Below, piece after piece: positions 25,205 to 33,467 of a stretch of DNA of 64,000 bases. Where the stretch lies: positions 1 through 64,000 of the forward strand of contig CALUVR010000010.1 of assembly GCA_944324285.1 (NCBI GenBank), written 5' to 3'. This DNA is from Candidatus Gastranaerophilales bacterium. Its GTDB lineage: Bacteria; Cyanobacteriota; Vampirovibrionia; Gastranaerophilales; Gastranaerophilaceae. Made by a program: the position numbers and the translations under genes. A model generated the notes under the pieces. The model saw only the letters and a program-made list of their open reading frames with translations. It made no database searches and was not told where the DNA came from. Within the stretch, counting starts at the first letter, position 1. Each line of letters begins with the position of its first letter.

Positions 25205-25757
25205 AAAAGGGGATAATACTAATTTGACGGCTATGCGATTTCTGGTCGCAGCCAGGGATGACGTTAACCTCTCCTGCAAGGGGAGAAGTATTTTAAGAAA
25301 CCCTCCGGCACATTTGCGCCACCTCCCTTTTCAAAGGCTCTGTCGGTTGGGCATACTTGCCCAACTTAGCATGAGTAAGGCGGGTGAAGGAGGATTGGCA
25401 GTTTAAACCCTCCGGCGCTTTCGCGCCACCTCTTTACAAAGGGAGGCAATTCTCATTCCCTCTCCCCTTGAGGGAGAGGGGGAGGGGGTGAGGGGTACAT
25501 AAGTGAATAGTGAGTGGTGAAGAGTTCAACAAAATAAATAGTCTCCTCACACTTCACGTATCACCCTTCACCTTTTAAATTGTCGGTTGGGCATACCTGC
25601 CCAACAAAGATACCAGTTCCGGGATAAGTGAAGAATGAGGGGTTCAATAAAAAATTAGTCACTTCACACTTCACTTTTCACTCTTCACGTGTTAAAAGGC
25701 TGGATTGCTTCGGCTAAAGCCTCTCAATGACATCTGCTATCGGTCAAAATAAACTTA
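25205..25757. other. Repeat-filled gene-free region, left arm of inverted repeat
   Basis: No gene. It holds a CCCTCCGGC...CACCTCCC repeat (about 25300-25335), a GTTGGGCA/TGCCCAAC palindrome (about 25346-25366), and then the ~327-bp left copy of the inverted repeat pair flanking the sigma factor segment (25407-25733), itself a mosaic of the same short families. Confidence 0.7.
25407..25733 (+). repeat. Left copy of ~327-bp inverted repeat
   Basis: This stretch matches the reverse complement of 27535-27861 over its whole length with only scattered differences. Order of parts: CCCTCCGGCGC...GGGAGG block, CTCCCTCTCCCC block, GTGAATAGTGAGTGGTGAAG block, GGTTGGGCATACCTGCCCAAC palindrome, CACTTCACACTTCAC block, and a GGATTGCTTCGGCTAAAGCC block. 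The pair encloses two minus-strand genes (25758-27331). Confidence 0.8.
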
Positions 25758-26291
25758 CTACTCTGCAACATTTACAATTGCGTAAGCGTTGAAATCTACA
25801 GACCCGTAAATAATTTTGAATTGATTCTCGCTATAATCTATCATCCCGACAAAATTAACCTCGGGCTGGTCAAAATCTTCATTTGTTTCAACAGCCGGCA
25901 AGTCAGCCATAAGAAAACTCGACTGGTATAATTTCAAACGCAGCTCGCCATTTTTCCTTTCACCTTTAACCTGATAATGCCCGACAGGTAAAATCCCGTC
26001 CTCACCTATTTTTAACGGTACAGATATACATATTACGGGAAGCGCATCTTCTACAGTATTTATAAAATCTGTTTCGTTACTCTGGCGGAACTCTTCCCCT
26101 TTTGGAATATTTTTGTTCTTCTTTTTCTTCTTTTTGCTTTCAAGAACCTTCTCAAATTCTTCATCACTCACCGGCTTTTGTCCGTAAACATTCTGATCCC
26201 CGAAATTATCCCACAAATCACCGTCCGCGTACGAAATATTCCCCGTCGCAAGTATTATTATTCCGAAAAGTATGGTAAAAAATTTCCTCAT
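25758..26291 (-). CDS. Secreted hypothetical protein
   Basis: 177 residues. Sec signal peptide (FFTILFGIIILATGNISYAD), then a low-complexity Lys run (ESKKKKKKNKN) and a C-terminal domain of alternating strands (LPVICISVPLKIGEDGILPVGHYQVKGERKNGELRLKLYQSS, NQFKIIYGSVDFNAYAIVNVAE) that looks like a small beta-sandwich. I do not recognise the family. It lies 119 nt downstream of the sigma factor gene, with a terminator between, so it is probably transcribed separately. Together the two genes are enclosed by the large inverted repeat. Confidence 0.7.
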   Translation of the reverse strand: MRKFFTILFGIIILATGNISYADGDLWDNFGDQNVYGQKPVSDEEFEKVLESKKKKKKNKNIPKGEEFRQSNETDFINTVEDALPVICISVPLKIGEDGILPVGHYQVKGERKNGELRLKLYQSSFLMADLPAVETNEDFDQPEVNFVGMIDYSENQFKIIYGSVDFNAYAIVNVAE

Positions 26292-26343
26292 ATCCTTATT
26301 TTAATAATTTTTTAGAATTTGTAAACATCCGATTAATGTAAAA

Positions 26344-26369
26344 TCAAAAGAGCGGCAAGGCTGCCGCTC
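26344..26369 (-). terminator. Terminator of the sigma factor gene
   Basis: GAGCGGCA pairs with TGCCGCTC around a 4-nt loop; on the minus strand it is followed by TTTTGATTTT. It lies 42 nt past the stop of the sigma-70 gene. Confidence 0.75.
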
Positions 26370-26410
26370 AAGTACACGAGACATAAGATACACACTTTAC
26401 GAGAAATTTT

Positions 26411-27331
26411 TTATTCAATATATCCGGCAAGCAATTCCTGCCCGATATTTGACATTCTAAGCTTTTTCAAAGCGCGTAATTCAGTCTGCCTGATGCATTC
26501 TTTCGTCACCCCGTAAAGATTGCCGATTTCTTCAAGTGTTCTCTTTGGCGCATTCCCAAGTCCGTAGCGCATTCTTACAACTTCCTGTTCACGTTCTTTC
26601 AGCGTTGAAACAACAAATTCTATATCTGTCTGCAAATTCTTAAATTCGACCTTATCAGTAACTGAAGCTTTTCTATCTTCAAGAATATCCGCGATATTCA
26701 TATCCTTGCCGTTTTCTCTTTCAAGACCGCTTTCAATTGAAATCGTTTTAGTGTATGCGGATAAAAACGCTTCTATCTTATCCGGTTCTATATTCATTTT
26801 CTTTGCAACTTCTGCATTTTTGACCTGACAGTTGTTTTCCCTTTCCATTTCTGATTTAACTTTTGAAAATTTGGAAAGGGTTTCCTGAATATAAACAGGG
26901 ATTTTCATACAGTGAGATTGCTCAGATATCGCCTTGAACATCGACTGCTTAATCCACCAGCTTGCATAAGTAGCAAATTTGTAACCGAGTTTATAGTTAA
27001 ATTTTTCTGCTGCAATCATTAATCCGAGATTTCCCTCCTGAATTAAATCAATCATCGGCAGCCCTGATACATGGATTGCTTTTTTCGCAATTCCGACAAC
27101 AAGTTTTAAATTTGCCTGAATAAGCCGCTGTTTTGCCTCTGCATCACCTTCTTTTGCAAGCTTTGCAACTTTCTTTTCTTCTTCCGCACTAAGAGAGTCA
27201 AATACGGCGATTTCTCTCAGGTATCCTGTCAAAACACTGTCATTTGCGCCCTCCAAAACGTCATTCTTTGCGGGATCCGACTTTGATGTTGTTTTTCTCA
27301 TTTTTACGGGTAAATCCTTGCTCATAGACAT
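26411..27331 (-). CDS. RNA polymerase sigma-70 factor, RpoD-like (group 2)
   Basis: 306 residues, lacking region 1.1 and the non-conserved insert of primary sigma factors. Visible are region 1.2 (DSVLTGYLREIAVF), region 2 (QRLIQANLKLVVGIAKKA, MIDLIQEGNLGLMIAAEKFNYKLGYKFATYASWWIKQSM), region 3, and region 4 ending in the helix-turn-helix RTLEEIGNLYGVTKECIRQTELRALKKLR. Typical RpoD has VTRERIRQIE at that place; the CIRQTE variant may alter -35 contact. This points to an alternative sigma of the cyanobacterial group 2 type. AAGGAG lies 4-5 nt before the ATG. Its promoter is at 27437-27465. The gene sits inside a large inverted repeat pair. Confidence 0.92.
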   Translation of the reverse strand: MSMSKDLPVKMRKTTSKSDPAKNDVLEGANDSVLTGYLREIAVFDSLSAEEEKKVAKLAKEGDAEAKQRLIQANLKLVVGIAKKAIHVSGLPMIDLIQEGNLGLMIAAEKFNYKLGYKFATYASWWIKQSMFKAISEQSHCMKIPVYIQETLSKFSKVKSEMERENNCQVKNAEVAKKMNIEPDKIEAFLSAYTKTISIESGLERENGKDMNIADILEDRKASVTDKVEFKNLQTDIEFVVSTLKEREQEVVRMRYGLGNAPKRTLEEIGNLYGVTKECIRQTELRALKKLRMSNIGQELLAGYIE

Positions 27332-27436
27332 AAAACTCCTTATTTTTTGCTTTAGGACAATTTCTGCACCCGAAACCGCCCCACCGTTTCCACAACAACG
27401 GCTGCAAGTAACACGAAAACTATATTATATATCTTT

Positions 27437-27465
27437 AGTATATACTATAATATATACTTTTTCAA
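27437..27465 (-). promoter_or_regulatory. Promoter of the sigma factor gene
   Basis: On the minus strand TTGAAA (27465-27460), spacer of 17 nt, TATACT (27442-27437). The -10 and spacer lie in a 22-bp near-palindrome of alternating T/A with AGTATA and TATACT ends (27437-27458), which could bind a symmetric repressor. It is inside the inverted-repeat-bounded segment. Confidence 0.55.
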
Positions 27466-27534
27466 GTGTTTGTTAAGATTTATGAAGGCACAATATTTGT
27501 ACTGCTATATAAACTCCAAGGGGCTAGGGATGTG

Positions 27535-27861
27535 ATGTCATTGCGAAGCTTTAGCCAAAGCAATTCAGCCTTTTAACACGTGAAGAGTGAAAAGTGAAGT
27601 GTGAAGTGACTAATTTTTTATTGAACACCTCACTCATCACTTATCCCGGAACTGGTATCTTTGTTGGGCAGGTATGCCCAACCGACATTTTAAAAGGTGA
27701 AGGGTGATACGTGAAGTGTGAGGTAACTATTTATTTTGTTGAACTCTTCACCACTCACTATTCAATTATGTACCCCTCACCCCTGCCCCTCTCCCACAAG
27801 GGGAGAGGGAATGAGAATTGCCTCCCTTTGTAAGGGAGGTGGCGCGTATGCGCCGGAGGGT
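27535..27861 (-). repeat. Right copy of ~327-bp inverted repeat
   Basis: Reverse-complement partner of 25407-25733. The left copy runs from the CCCTCCGGCGC end towards the genes and ends with the GCTAAAGCC block; this copy is its mirror. The two enclose about 1.8 kb holding the sigma factor and the secreted protein. Confidence 0.8.
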
Positions 27862-28060
27862 TTTCTTTAAAGCTACCTCACGATTCACCTTTCATTTTTA
27901 TTTTTATGTACCCCTCACCCCCTCCCCCTCTCCCTCAAGGGGAGAGGGAATGAGAATTGCCTCCCTTTGTAAGGGAGGATGCGCGTATGCGCCGGAGGGT
28001 TTTCTTTAAAGCCACCTCACAATTCACCTTTCATTTTTATTTATCCCTCACCCCCTCCTC
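27768..28060. repeat. 138-bp tandem direct repeat, 2.1 copies
   Basis: ATGTACCCCTCACCCC begins at 27768 and again at 27906, a period of 138 nt. Each unit holds a CTCTCCC...GGGGAGAGGG block, a CCTCCCTTTGTAAGGGAGG palindrome, a GGCGC...GCGCC palindrome and TTTCTTTAAAGC. A third, shortened copy begins near 28043. The first unit overlaps the end of the large inverted repeat, so the extra copies arose beside it. Open frames here encode repeat sequence only. Confidence 0.75.
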
Positions 28061-28296
28061 CTCAGCACAAGGCATGCAGGGTCGCAAGACTCGTTACCTC
28101 GTCTGCTCCCTTTGCATCCCGCAAGGGGAAAAGGGAATTATCATCACGTCATCCAGGGCTGCAGCCCGGGAGCACATAATCATTGCAGCAGACAGTAATG
28201 CGATTGCGCATATATTTAAAATTTCAGGAATAAACGGAACACCATTTTTTATTTCTCTTCTTTGTGATATGATAATTGCAGAGGAGTAAGAGAATA

Positions 28297-28776
28297 ATGA
28301 AAAAGAAACTTTTTATAATATTAGGGATAATATCAATATGCCTAGCAACCACGTTAGTTACTCTTGCAGTTACTAACGAAAGTTTTGGCAAGAAAATTCC
28401 GTCTGATTATCATGTAGGGATTACTTATCAAGAGGCGCTGAAACAGGACAAACCGATAATCGGCTTATTTTATGTTGACTGGTGCGGTTATTGCCTCAGA
28501 TTTATGCCTAAATTTGCAACGCTCAACAGGCTTTATAAAGATGACTATAATTTTGTAATGCTTAACGCAGAGGATCCTGCAAATCAAAAACTGGTTGATG
28601 ACGTTGCGTTATCAGGATTTCCTACAATGTATGTTATCGACCCAAAATATGATAACAGGTTTCTTCTGAATAATGCGATTTATCTTGATTTAAAAAAACT
28701 CAGACCAGAACTCGACAGATACCTGAAGTTAAGAGAGCGTCTTGATAATTGTCAAAAATGTTCAGATGTTCGATAA
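28297..28776 (+). CDS. Membrane-anchored thioredoxin-like protein
   Basis: 159 residues from the ATG at 28297, with GAGGAG 11 nt upstream. A signal anchor (KLFIILGIISICLATTLVTLAV) precedes a thioredoxin fold: FYVDWCGYCLRFMPKFATL with the CxxC WCGYC, and the cis-Pro loop SGFPTMYVID. This is the DsbD-C / thioredoxin_7 layout for extracytoplasmic thiol reduction. Two Cys near the end (DNCQKCSDV) form a second CxxC, which may be a metal or redox site. It lies just after the repeat block. The partner protein is unknown. Confidence 0.85.
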   Translation: MKKKLFIILGIISICLATTLVTLAVTNESFGKKIPSDYHVGITYQEALKQDKPIIGLFYVDWCGYCLRFMPKFATLNRLYKDDYNFVMLNAEDPANQKLVDDVALSGFPTMYVIDPKYDNRFLLNNAIYLDLKKLRPELDRYLKLRERLDNCQKCSDVR

Positions 28777-28926
28777 AGCAAAAAAAAGACCTTGAAAACT
28801 TTGTCAAGGCCTATCCGTTTAAATAAGAAGAGAGAGCTTTATGTTTATATAAAGTACAAAAGTTTGTAAAAATTGCTATTTTTGATGCAAGTTTTTAATA
28901 AAACTTAACATAAGAGATTTATTTTC

Positions 28927-29709
28927 ATGAAAGATATTCAAAACTTAAAAGATACAAGAAATGTAGATATACAAAAAGTCGGGATTAAACATATTGATGT
29001 TCCGCTTATAATTCAGCGTAAAAACAATTCCAATCAGATAGTATGTGCAAAAGCAAGAGTCAATGTGTCCTTGCCGCGGGATTACAAAGGAACCCACATG
29101 TCAAGATTCGTTGAGGTTTTGAACGAATGGCAGCATAAGAACCTTTTAGGCGTTGACATTAAGGGATGTCTTGAAAAAATTATTGAAAATTTGAATGCAG
29201 AAAGCGGGGAATTACAATTTAAATTCAAATACTTTATTGAAAAAAAATCTCCAGTGACGCATTTACCTGCACAGATGGCTTATGACTGCACTTTTGAAGG
29301 CAGAATTAATAATGACAACGGATACAAATTTATTCTCGGCGTTGAAGTTCCTGTAACAACGCTTTGTCCGTGTTCAAAGGAAATTTCGGATAACGGGGCG
29401 CATAATCAGAGGGCTTTTATTACGGTAAAAGTCTCTTACGATGAAGATAAACATATCTGGCTTGAGGATTTAATTTCACTGGTAGAAGGCTGCGCGTCCT
29501 GTCCTGTTTATCCTCTGTTAAAGCGCGAGGATGAAAAATACGTTACCGAAAAAGCCTGGGATAATCCGAAGTTTGTAGAAGATGTGTTGCGTGATGTTGT
29601 TGTAAAACTTCGCGAACATCCTGTTGTGAATGAATTTGAAGTCGAATGCGAAGCATTTGAGAGCATCCACAACCACTCAGCCTGGGCTTATCAGAAGGAA
29701 AGCAAGTAA
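28927..29709 (+). CDS. folE2: GTP cyclohydrolase I type B
   Basis: 260 residues, matching FolE2 (COG1469). It converts GTP to 7,8-dihydroneopterin triphosphate for folate and queuosine. The signature VTTLCPCSKEIS..GAHNQRAF is complete, with the Cys used for metal, and the C-terminal FESIHNHSAWAY is also typical. Unlike FolE, this enzyme can use several metals, which helps under zinc limitation. The 150-nt upstream region shows a weak CCTTGA/TCAAGG hairpin without a T-run; I did not recognise a preQ1 riboswitch or Zur box. The gene is followed by repeats and no operon partner. Confidence 0.95.
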   Translation: MKDIQNLKDTRNVDIQKVGIKHIDVPLIIQRKNNSNQIVCAKARVNVSLPRDYKGTHMSRFVEVLNEWQHKNLLGVDIKGCLEKIIENLNAESGELQFKFKYFIEKKSPVTHLPAQMAYDCTFEGRINNDNGYKFILGVEVPVTTLCPCSKEISDNGAHNQRAFITVKVSYDEDKHIWLEDLISLVEGCASCPVYPLLKREDEKYVTEKAWDNPKFVEDVLRDVVVKLREHPVVNEFEVECEAFESIHNHSAWAYQKESK

Positions 29710-29719
29710 TCACAAGTCA

Positions 29720-29876
29720 TACAGGGTCGCAAGACTCGTTACCTCGACTGCTCTCTTTATATCACGCAATGGGAGAAGGGATATGACGTCATAGCGAGGC
29801 TTTAGCCGAAGCAATCCAGCCTTTTTCATCCCTTTGTAAGGGAGGTGGCGCGAATACGCCGGAGGGTTTTCTCCTT
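29720..29876. repeat. Cluster of short intergenic repeats
   Basis: Contains a copy of the GTCGCAAGACTCGTTACCTCG block, seen also at about 28081-28105, a GTCATAGCGAGGCTTTAGCC block, and a CCTTTGTAAGGGAGGTGGCGC...CGCCGGAGGG palindrome (about 29831-29870). These are the same families found at 21386, 25407, 27818 and 34569. Confidence 0.65.
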
Positions 29877-29915
29877 TACACTCTCACCAGCCACGTATCA
29901 AAAGGCTCGATTACG

Positions 29916-30440
29916 CTATAATTTACAGCTTATGATAGCATTTACACCCCAGTTTTTACCTGAATTATCTTTGATATCCTGAAGATTGTAGCGTTGAACT
30001 TCCAGCGAAAGCGATGTTTTCGGCGAAAGCTTCTGCGTTACGCCTGCAAATACACCTGCACTGTTCGTCCATTTTTCTGTTTTGTAATTGTATTTCCCGA
30101 CATAATGCGGGTTTGCGTAAATACTGGTATTTTTTCCGACAGGAATATCTACGCTCAGAGGCGAATACCTTATCTGCGTTGCACTGCTCTTTATACCAAC
30201 TGTGTTTCTTACGCGCAGGTTCTGATTAAAAATACCGTTTTTGTCGTAATTTAGTGTTCCTTTAAAATCCAGAACACCCATTACATCTTTATTGAAATCA
30301 GTTCCAATTCCTAAAAAAACTGCGGCAGAACCGTTTTTTGATTTGGCTTTTTCTTCTACCCCGCCTATTGTCAAATTCGTTCCGTCAAAGTTCTGATAAG
30401 TGCTGAGTGATGAACTTCCCTGTAATCCCGGTACCGGCAT
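29916..30440 (-). CDS. Putative beta-barrel-like hypothetical protein
   Basis: 174 residues with strong strand periodicity and Tyr/Asn/Lys-rich hairpins (VLDFKGTLNYDKNGIFNQNLRVRNTVG, SPLSVDIPVGKNTSIYANPHYVGKYNYKTEKW, SAGVFAGVTQKLSPKTSLSLEVQRYNL). The final residues form a strand ending AIISCKL. The style suggests an outer-membrane or surface beta structure, but there is no signal peptide and no terminal Phe, so export would need another route. AGGAGG lies 7 nt before the ATG, a strong ribosome site. Function unknown. Confidence 0.65.
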   Translation of the reverse strand: MPVPGLQGSSSLSTYQNFDGTNLTIGGVEEKAKSKNGSAAVFLGIGTDFNKDVMGVLDFKGTLNYDKNGIFNQNLRVRNTVGIKSSATQIRYSPLSVDIPVGKNTSIYANPHYVGKYNYKTEKWTNSAGVFAGVTQKLSPKTSLSLEVQRYNLQDIKDNSGKNWGVNAIISCKL

Positions 30441-30469
30441 AATTTTCCTCCTGTAAAAATCCCCTGTTA

Positions 30470-31015
30470 TTAATATAAAGGATTTTTAGTTTCGGAAATT
30501 GCCAGTTTGTTAACCATTTTTTCAAAATATTTTTGGGTATCTAAGGTATTATATATTATTTGAACATTTTTTGATATTGCAGCTTTTACAAGTTCAAAGG
30601 CAGAAAGAGGAACAAAACTGTAAAAATTAACAGATTGTCCGTTTGCGGTTATATTTATTTGAAGTTCAGGGAAGCGTCGCATTTCAGGAAGAATACCGCC
30701 GTCAAAATTAATTGCAATAGTTTTTATATCAGGCCAGTTCAGCTTGGTTGCAACACTATTAATATCAATAAGGGTTAAATTTTTATCATCCAGTTCCAGC
30801 AATCTGTAAGGGGATTTTTTTCTTGAATATAGCAAAACAAGGCTTCTTATAACAAGTACAAGTATAGTAAAAGGCACAGCTATTATTAATCCGGTTAATC
30901 TTTTTTCCGGCGGGCAAAGTATAAAAATTAAGCCGACGCAGTATGCAAGTATAGCAGCCGTAAATATTTTGTGCTTCGGATGTTCCTGCAAGTAAAGATT
31001 TAAAACTTTTTTCAT
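30470..31015 (-). CDS. Membrane protein with PH-like domain
   Basis: 181 residues from the ATG at 31015, with AGGAG upstream. Two N-terminal spans (IFTAAILAYCVGLIFIL and LTGLIIAVPFTILVLVIRSLVLLY) precede a cytosolic domain of strands and a final helix (YRLLELDDKNLTLIDINSVATKLNWPDIKTIAI), as in bPH-type proteins. I cannot name the family with certainty. It lies downstream of the M49-like peptidase gene, separated by a terminator at 31029-31064. Confidence 0.65.
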   Translation of the reverse strand: MKKVLNLYLQEHPKHKIFTAAILAYCVGLIFILCPPEKRLTGLIIAVPFTILVLVIRSLVLLYSRKKSPYRLLELDDKNLTLIDINSVATKLNWPDIKTIAINFDGGILPEMRRFPELQINITANGQSVNFYSFVPLSAFELVKAAISKNVQIIYNTLDTQKYFEKMVNKLAISETKNPLY

Positions 31016-31028
31016 ACAATCTCCTATC

Positions 31029-31064
31029 AAAAAAGACCGGCATTTATATGACTGGTCTTTTTTT
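31029..31064 (-). terminator. Terminator of the M49-like peptidase gene
   Basis: On the minus strand AAAGACCAGTCAT pairs with ATGCCGGTCTTT with small mismatches, followed by a T-run. It ends just before the AGGAG of the next gene. Confidence 0.7.
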
Positions 31065-31071
31065 GTATATT

Positions 31072-32952
31072 TTATTCAGCCAGAAGCTTTTCCGCAAGTT
31101 CTGATTCTGTTCTGCCGTTGAGAGTTTTGTTAACTTTCTGGAGTTTCTGTGCGATAAGCTCCATATTATCAGTCCAGACAAAGTTATCTTTGACGTATTT
31201 TTCAGCCTTATCAAAGTCGCCGTCAATTTGAATTCTCACGATTTCAGCAAGCATTTCTTTTGCAATCGGAACAACTTTATCTATATTGACGTGGATTTTG
31301 CCCTCAGGTGTAATCTCATACGCGCCTCTGTCTGCAAAATATTTATTCTGCATAACGGTTCGTACTCTGTGCGCCTGCGAAAGCGTTGGTTTTGATTTAA
31401 GGAAATTATCTGTAACAGTTGTCACGATAATTTGTTTACGCTGTTCCGGTGTATACATCCCGAGTTCAGTCAACAAATCCACAAACGCAAGTGAGCCCAT
31501 ATCGGCTTTGTTTTCTTCAATGATGTTTCTGTATTTGCCAAGTGACTCGCCGGCTTTTTTAGGTCCGAGGGAGTGCGCGTTTTCGTGACCGATTGTGAAC
31601 CAGTGGTCAGCCTCATCCAGATAATATTTCTGCTGGTCTTTATCAAGGATTGCGTCTAACCTTTCCTGCAATTTAGCCTTGTCGCTGATAAATCTTATTT
31701 GTCTATGATAAACATTACGTCTGCCGCCGCCGATTTTCAAGGATAATTTGTCGTCGTTCGGAAGGTTTTCCGCTAAAGTTATGCCGCCTCTGTATTCGCC
31801 GACATTTCCGGTTACTGCAACAAGATCAACGTCCACCATTGTCTGCTTTGCGTCGCCTTTTGTCGAAATATTCTGCTCGTATTCATCATTATAAGGCATA
31901 TTGTCAGCAAGCGTCGGAAGGTATTTTTTTATCGCCATCAGCGCATCTGTGCCTTTTTTATTCACAATTCCGACTCTGCCGCCGAGAAAATCTTTCGGAA
32001 TAGGCGTAATCCCGCGTTCTTCAAGCATTTTGCTTAATTCTTTATTTTCCACAATAGTGCCTGTCATTTCATCTTCGTAATTTTCTCTCGTAATTGTGAA
32101 TTCCAGCGGGGTATCCTGCAGGGTCGCCCATTTTTTGTCAGCTTCCGCATCAAGCATCGGATCCGCAGTTCTCAAGGCTTTTGCCTGAAGTTTTAAGTAT
32201 TCCGTAAAATCAGGATTTGTGGAAGTTGCGGCAGCTTTGTCGATTTCATCTGCCATCTTTGCGAAATCATCTTTAAACTTGTCTATATAATCAATTCCGA
32301 CAAGTTCATCCCCTTTGCGTTCAACAACCGAACGCTGGGTCAGAATTTTTTTAACTTCTTCGTCTTTACCTTCATTAAGCATTTTGGTTAATATTTTATG
32401 AAACTCTTCTTTTGTCAAATCTTCCGGATAGACGCCTTTTCCCGGAAGGTCTGTATGTCCTTTTGCAAGGTGGATTTTATCGGACATTGAGTCTATCGCG
32501 TTAATACCTTTTTGCGCATCAAAAAGAACCTTTGTCATTTCGGCATTTTTGTTGCCTTTTGCAATTTCTTTATCAAGATATTCTTTAAATTCTAAGTTGT
32601 GCGGATTATCAAGCTGCATATTAATTTTTTCTAAAATATATGCGGCTTTTACAAGGTGCTTAAGCGTTTCCTTGTCGCCGTCCGCGAGCGCCAAATACTC
32701 AGGCGCGTCTGCTTTTAACATTTTTTTTGTTATTAAATAATCTTTATTTGTTCTCTTTTCAAGTTCTTCTTTTGAAAGGTTAAGTTCGAAATTCCCTTTG
32801 AACGCTATATTATTTCCTGCCATTTTATCAAGCTCCTTCATTAAAACTTCGCTTCTGTCGGTATTTTGTATCGTCAGAAGCTTTGTATCTTCTTTTTTGG
32901 ACGGAAGATAGTTCTGATTAACTTTGTTTGTCGTAATTTTATGAATTTCCAT
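31072..32952 (-). CDS. Tagged M49-like metallopeptidase (dipeptidyl-peptidase III type)
   Basis: 626 residues. GHENAHSLGP (about 455-464) followed about 20 residues later by EENKADMGSL matches the bacterial M49 (dipeptidyl-peptidase III-like) zinc site, in which HExxH plus EExKAD supply the ligands. The canonical DPP III site is HELLGH; the shorter HExxH form occurs in bacterial relatives. The first ~60 residues are extra to the family and hold NNIAFKGNFELNL, the window-wide F-x-G tag. No signal peptide. On the minus strand TTGCGT, 16 nt, TATAAT ends 6 nt before the ATG with no Shine-Dalgarno, so a leaderless mRNA is likely. Substrates are probably short peptides. Confidence 0.75.
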   Translation of the reverse strand: MEIHKITTNKVNQNYLPSKKEDTKLLTIQNTDRSEVLMKELDKMAGNNIAFKGNFELNLSKEELEKRTNKDYLITKKMLKADAPEYLALADGDKETLKHLVKAAYILEKINMQLDNPHNLEFKEYLDKEIAKGNKNAEMTKVLFDAQKGINAIDSMSDKIHLAKGHTDLPGKGVYPEDLTKEEFHKILTKMLNEGKDEEVKKILTQRSVVERKGDELVGIDYIDKFKDDFAKMADEIDKAAATSTNPDFTEYLKLQAKALRTADPMLDAEADKKWATLQDTPLEFTITRENYEDEMTGTIVENKELSKMLEERGITPIPKDFLGGRVGIVNKKGTDALMAIKKYLPTLADNMPYNDEYEQNISTKGDAKQTMVDVDLVAVTGNVGEYRGGITLAENLPNDDKLSLKIGGGRRNVYHRQIRFISDKAKLQERLDAILDKDQQKYYLDEADHWFTIGHENAHSLGPKKAGESLGKYRNIIEENKADMGSLAFVDLLTELGMYTPEQRKQIIVTTVTDNFLKSKPTLSQAHRVRTVMQNKYFADRGAYEITPEGKIHVNIDKVVPIAKEMLAEIVRIQIDGDFDKAEKYVKDNFVWTDNMELIAQKLQKVNKTLNGRTESELAEKLLAE

Positions 32953-32996
32953 AACCGTATTATAGCAGTTTTTTTGAGTAACGCAATAGGGACATG

Positions 32997-33467
32997 CTAT
33001 TTATGATAGGTTTCACACTTGATAATTTTGAAAGCTCTATAAATCTGTTCAATCAGGATTAACCGTGCAAACTGGTGAAGAAAAGTCATCTTTGACATAC
33101 TCATTTTTAAATTCGCGCGTGCACTCACGTTTTTTGAAATTCCGCAGGAGGAACCTATTACAAAAACGATTTCGCTCTGTCCGTCGTTGGTAAGTTCAAC
33201 AATCTTTTCCGCAAACTCCTCCGACGACAGTTCCTTTCCCTTAATTTCCATTGTTATCACGTAAGATTGCGGCTTTATATAAGATAAAATCTTCTCGCCC
33301 TCTTCATCAAGTGCCCGCTCAATCAGGTGCTCATCCTTAATTTCAACAGGCGAAAGCTCAATAACCTCCACTGCCGCGTAAGGCGTCAGACGTTTTAAAA
33401 ATTCGTCAATGCCTTCCTTTAAAAATTTTTCCTTAATTTTACCAAGCGCTATTATTTTAATCTTCAT
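32997..33467 (-). CDS. rlmH: 23S rRNA (pseudouridine1915-N3)-methyltransferase RlmH
   Basis: 156 residues, the normal length of this SPOUT methylase. It begins MKIKIIALGKIKEKFLKEGIDEFLKRL and contains VFVIGSSCGIS (the family has IGGxxG), then the knot region KMSMSKMTFLHQFARLILIEQIYRAFKI and the final YHK. It methylates N3 of pseudouridine 1915 in helix 69 of the 50S subunit. The start overlaps the MscS gene by 4 nt, so both are coupled. Confidence 0.95.
   Translation of the reverse strand: MKIKIIALGKIKEKFLKEGIDEFLKRLTPYAAVEVIELSPVEIKDEHLIERALDEEGEKILSYIKPQSYVITMEIKGKELSSEEFAEKIVELTNDGQSEIVFVIGSSCGISKNVSARANLKMSMSKMTFLHQFARLILIEQIYRAFKIIKCETYHK

Noticed and set aside
25155-25406. Open frame in the repeat block before the left inverted repeat
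   Set aside because: It overlaps the 44-codon ORF out of frame and then reads through short repeat families.
27818-28289. Two overlapping frames with identical starts (PPFVRE)
   Set aside because: The shared sequence is the 138-bp tandem repeat; the same peptide appears because the same repeat is read twice.
28777-28926. Riboswitch before folE2
   Set aside because: A weak hairpin only; none of the conserved preQ1 or THF elements could be found.
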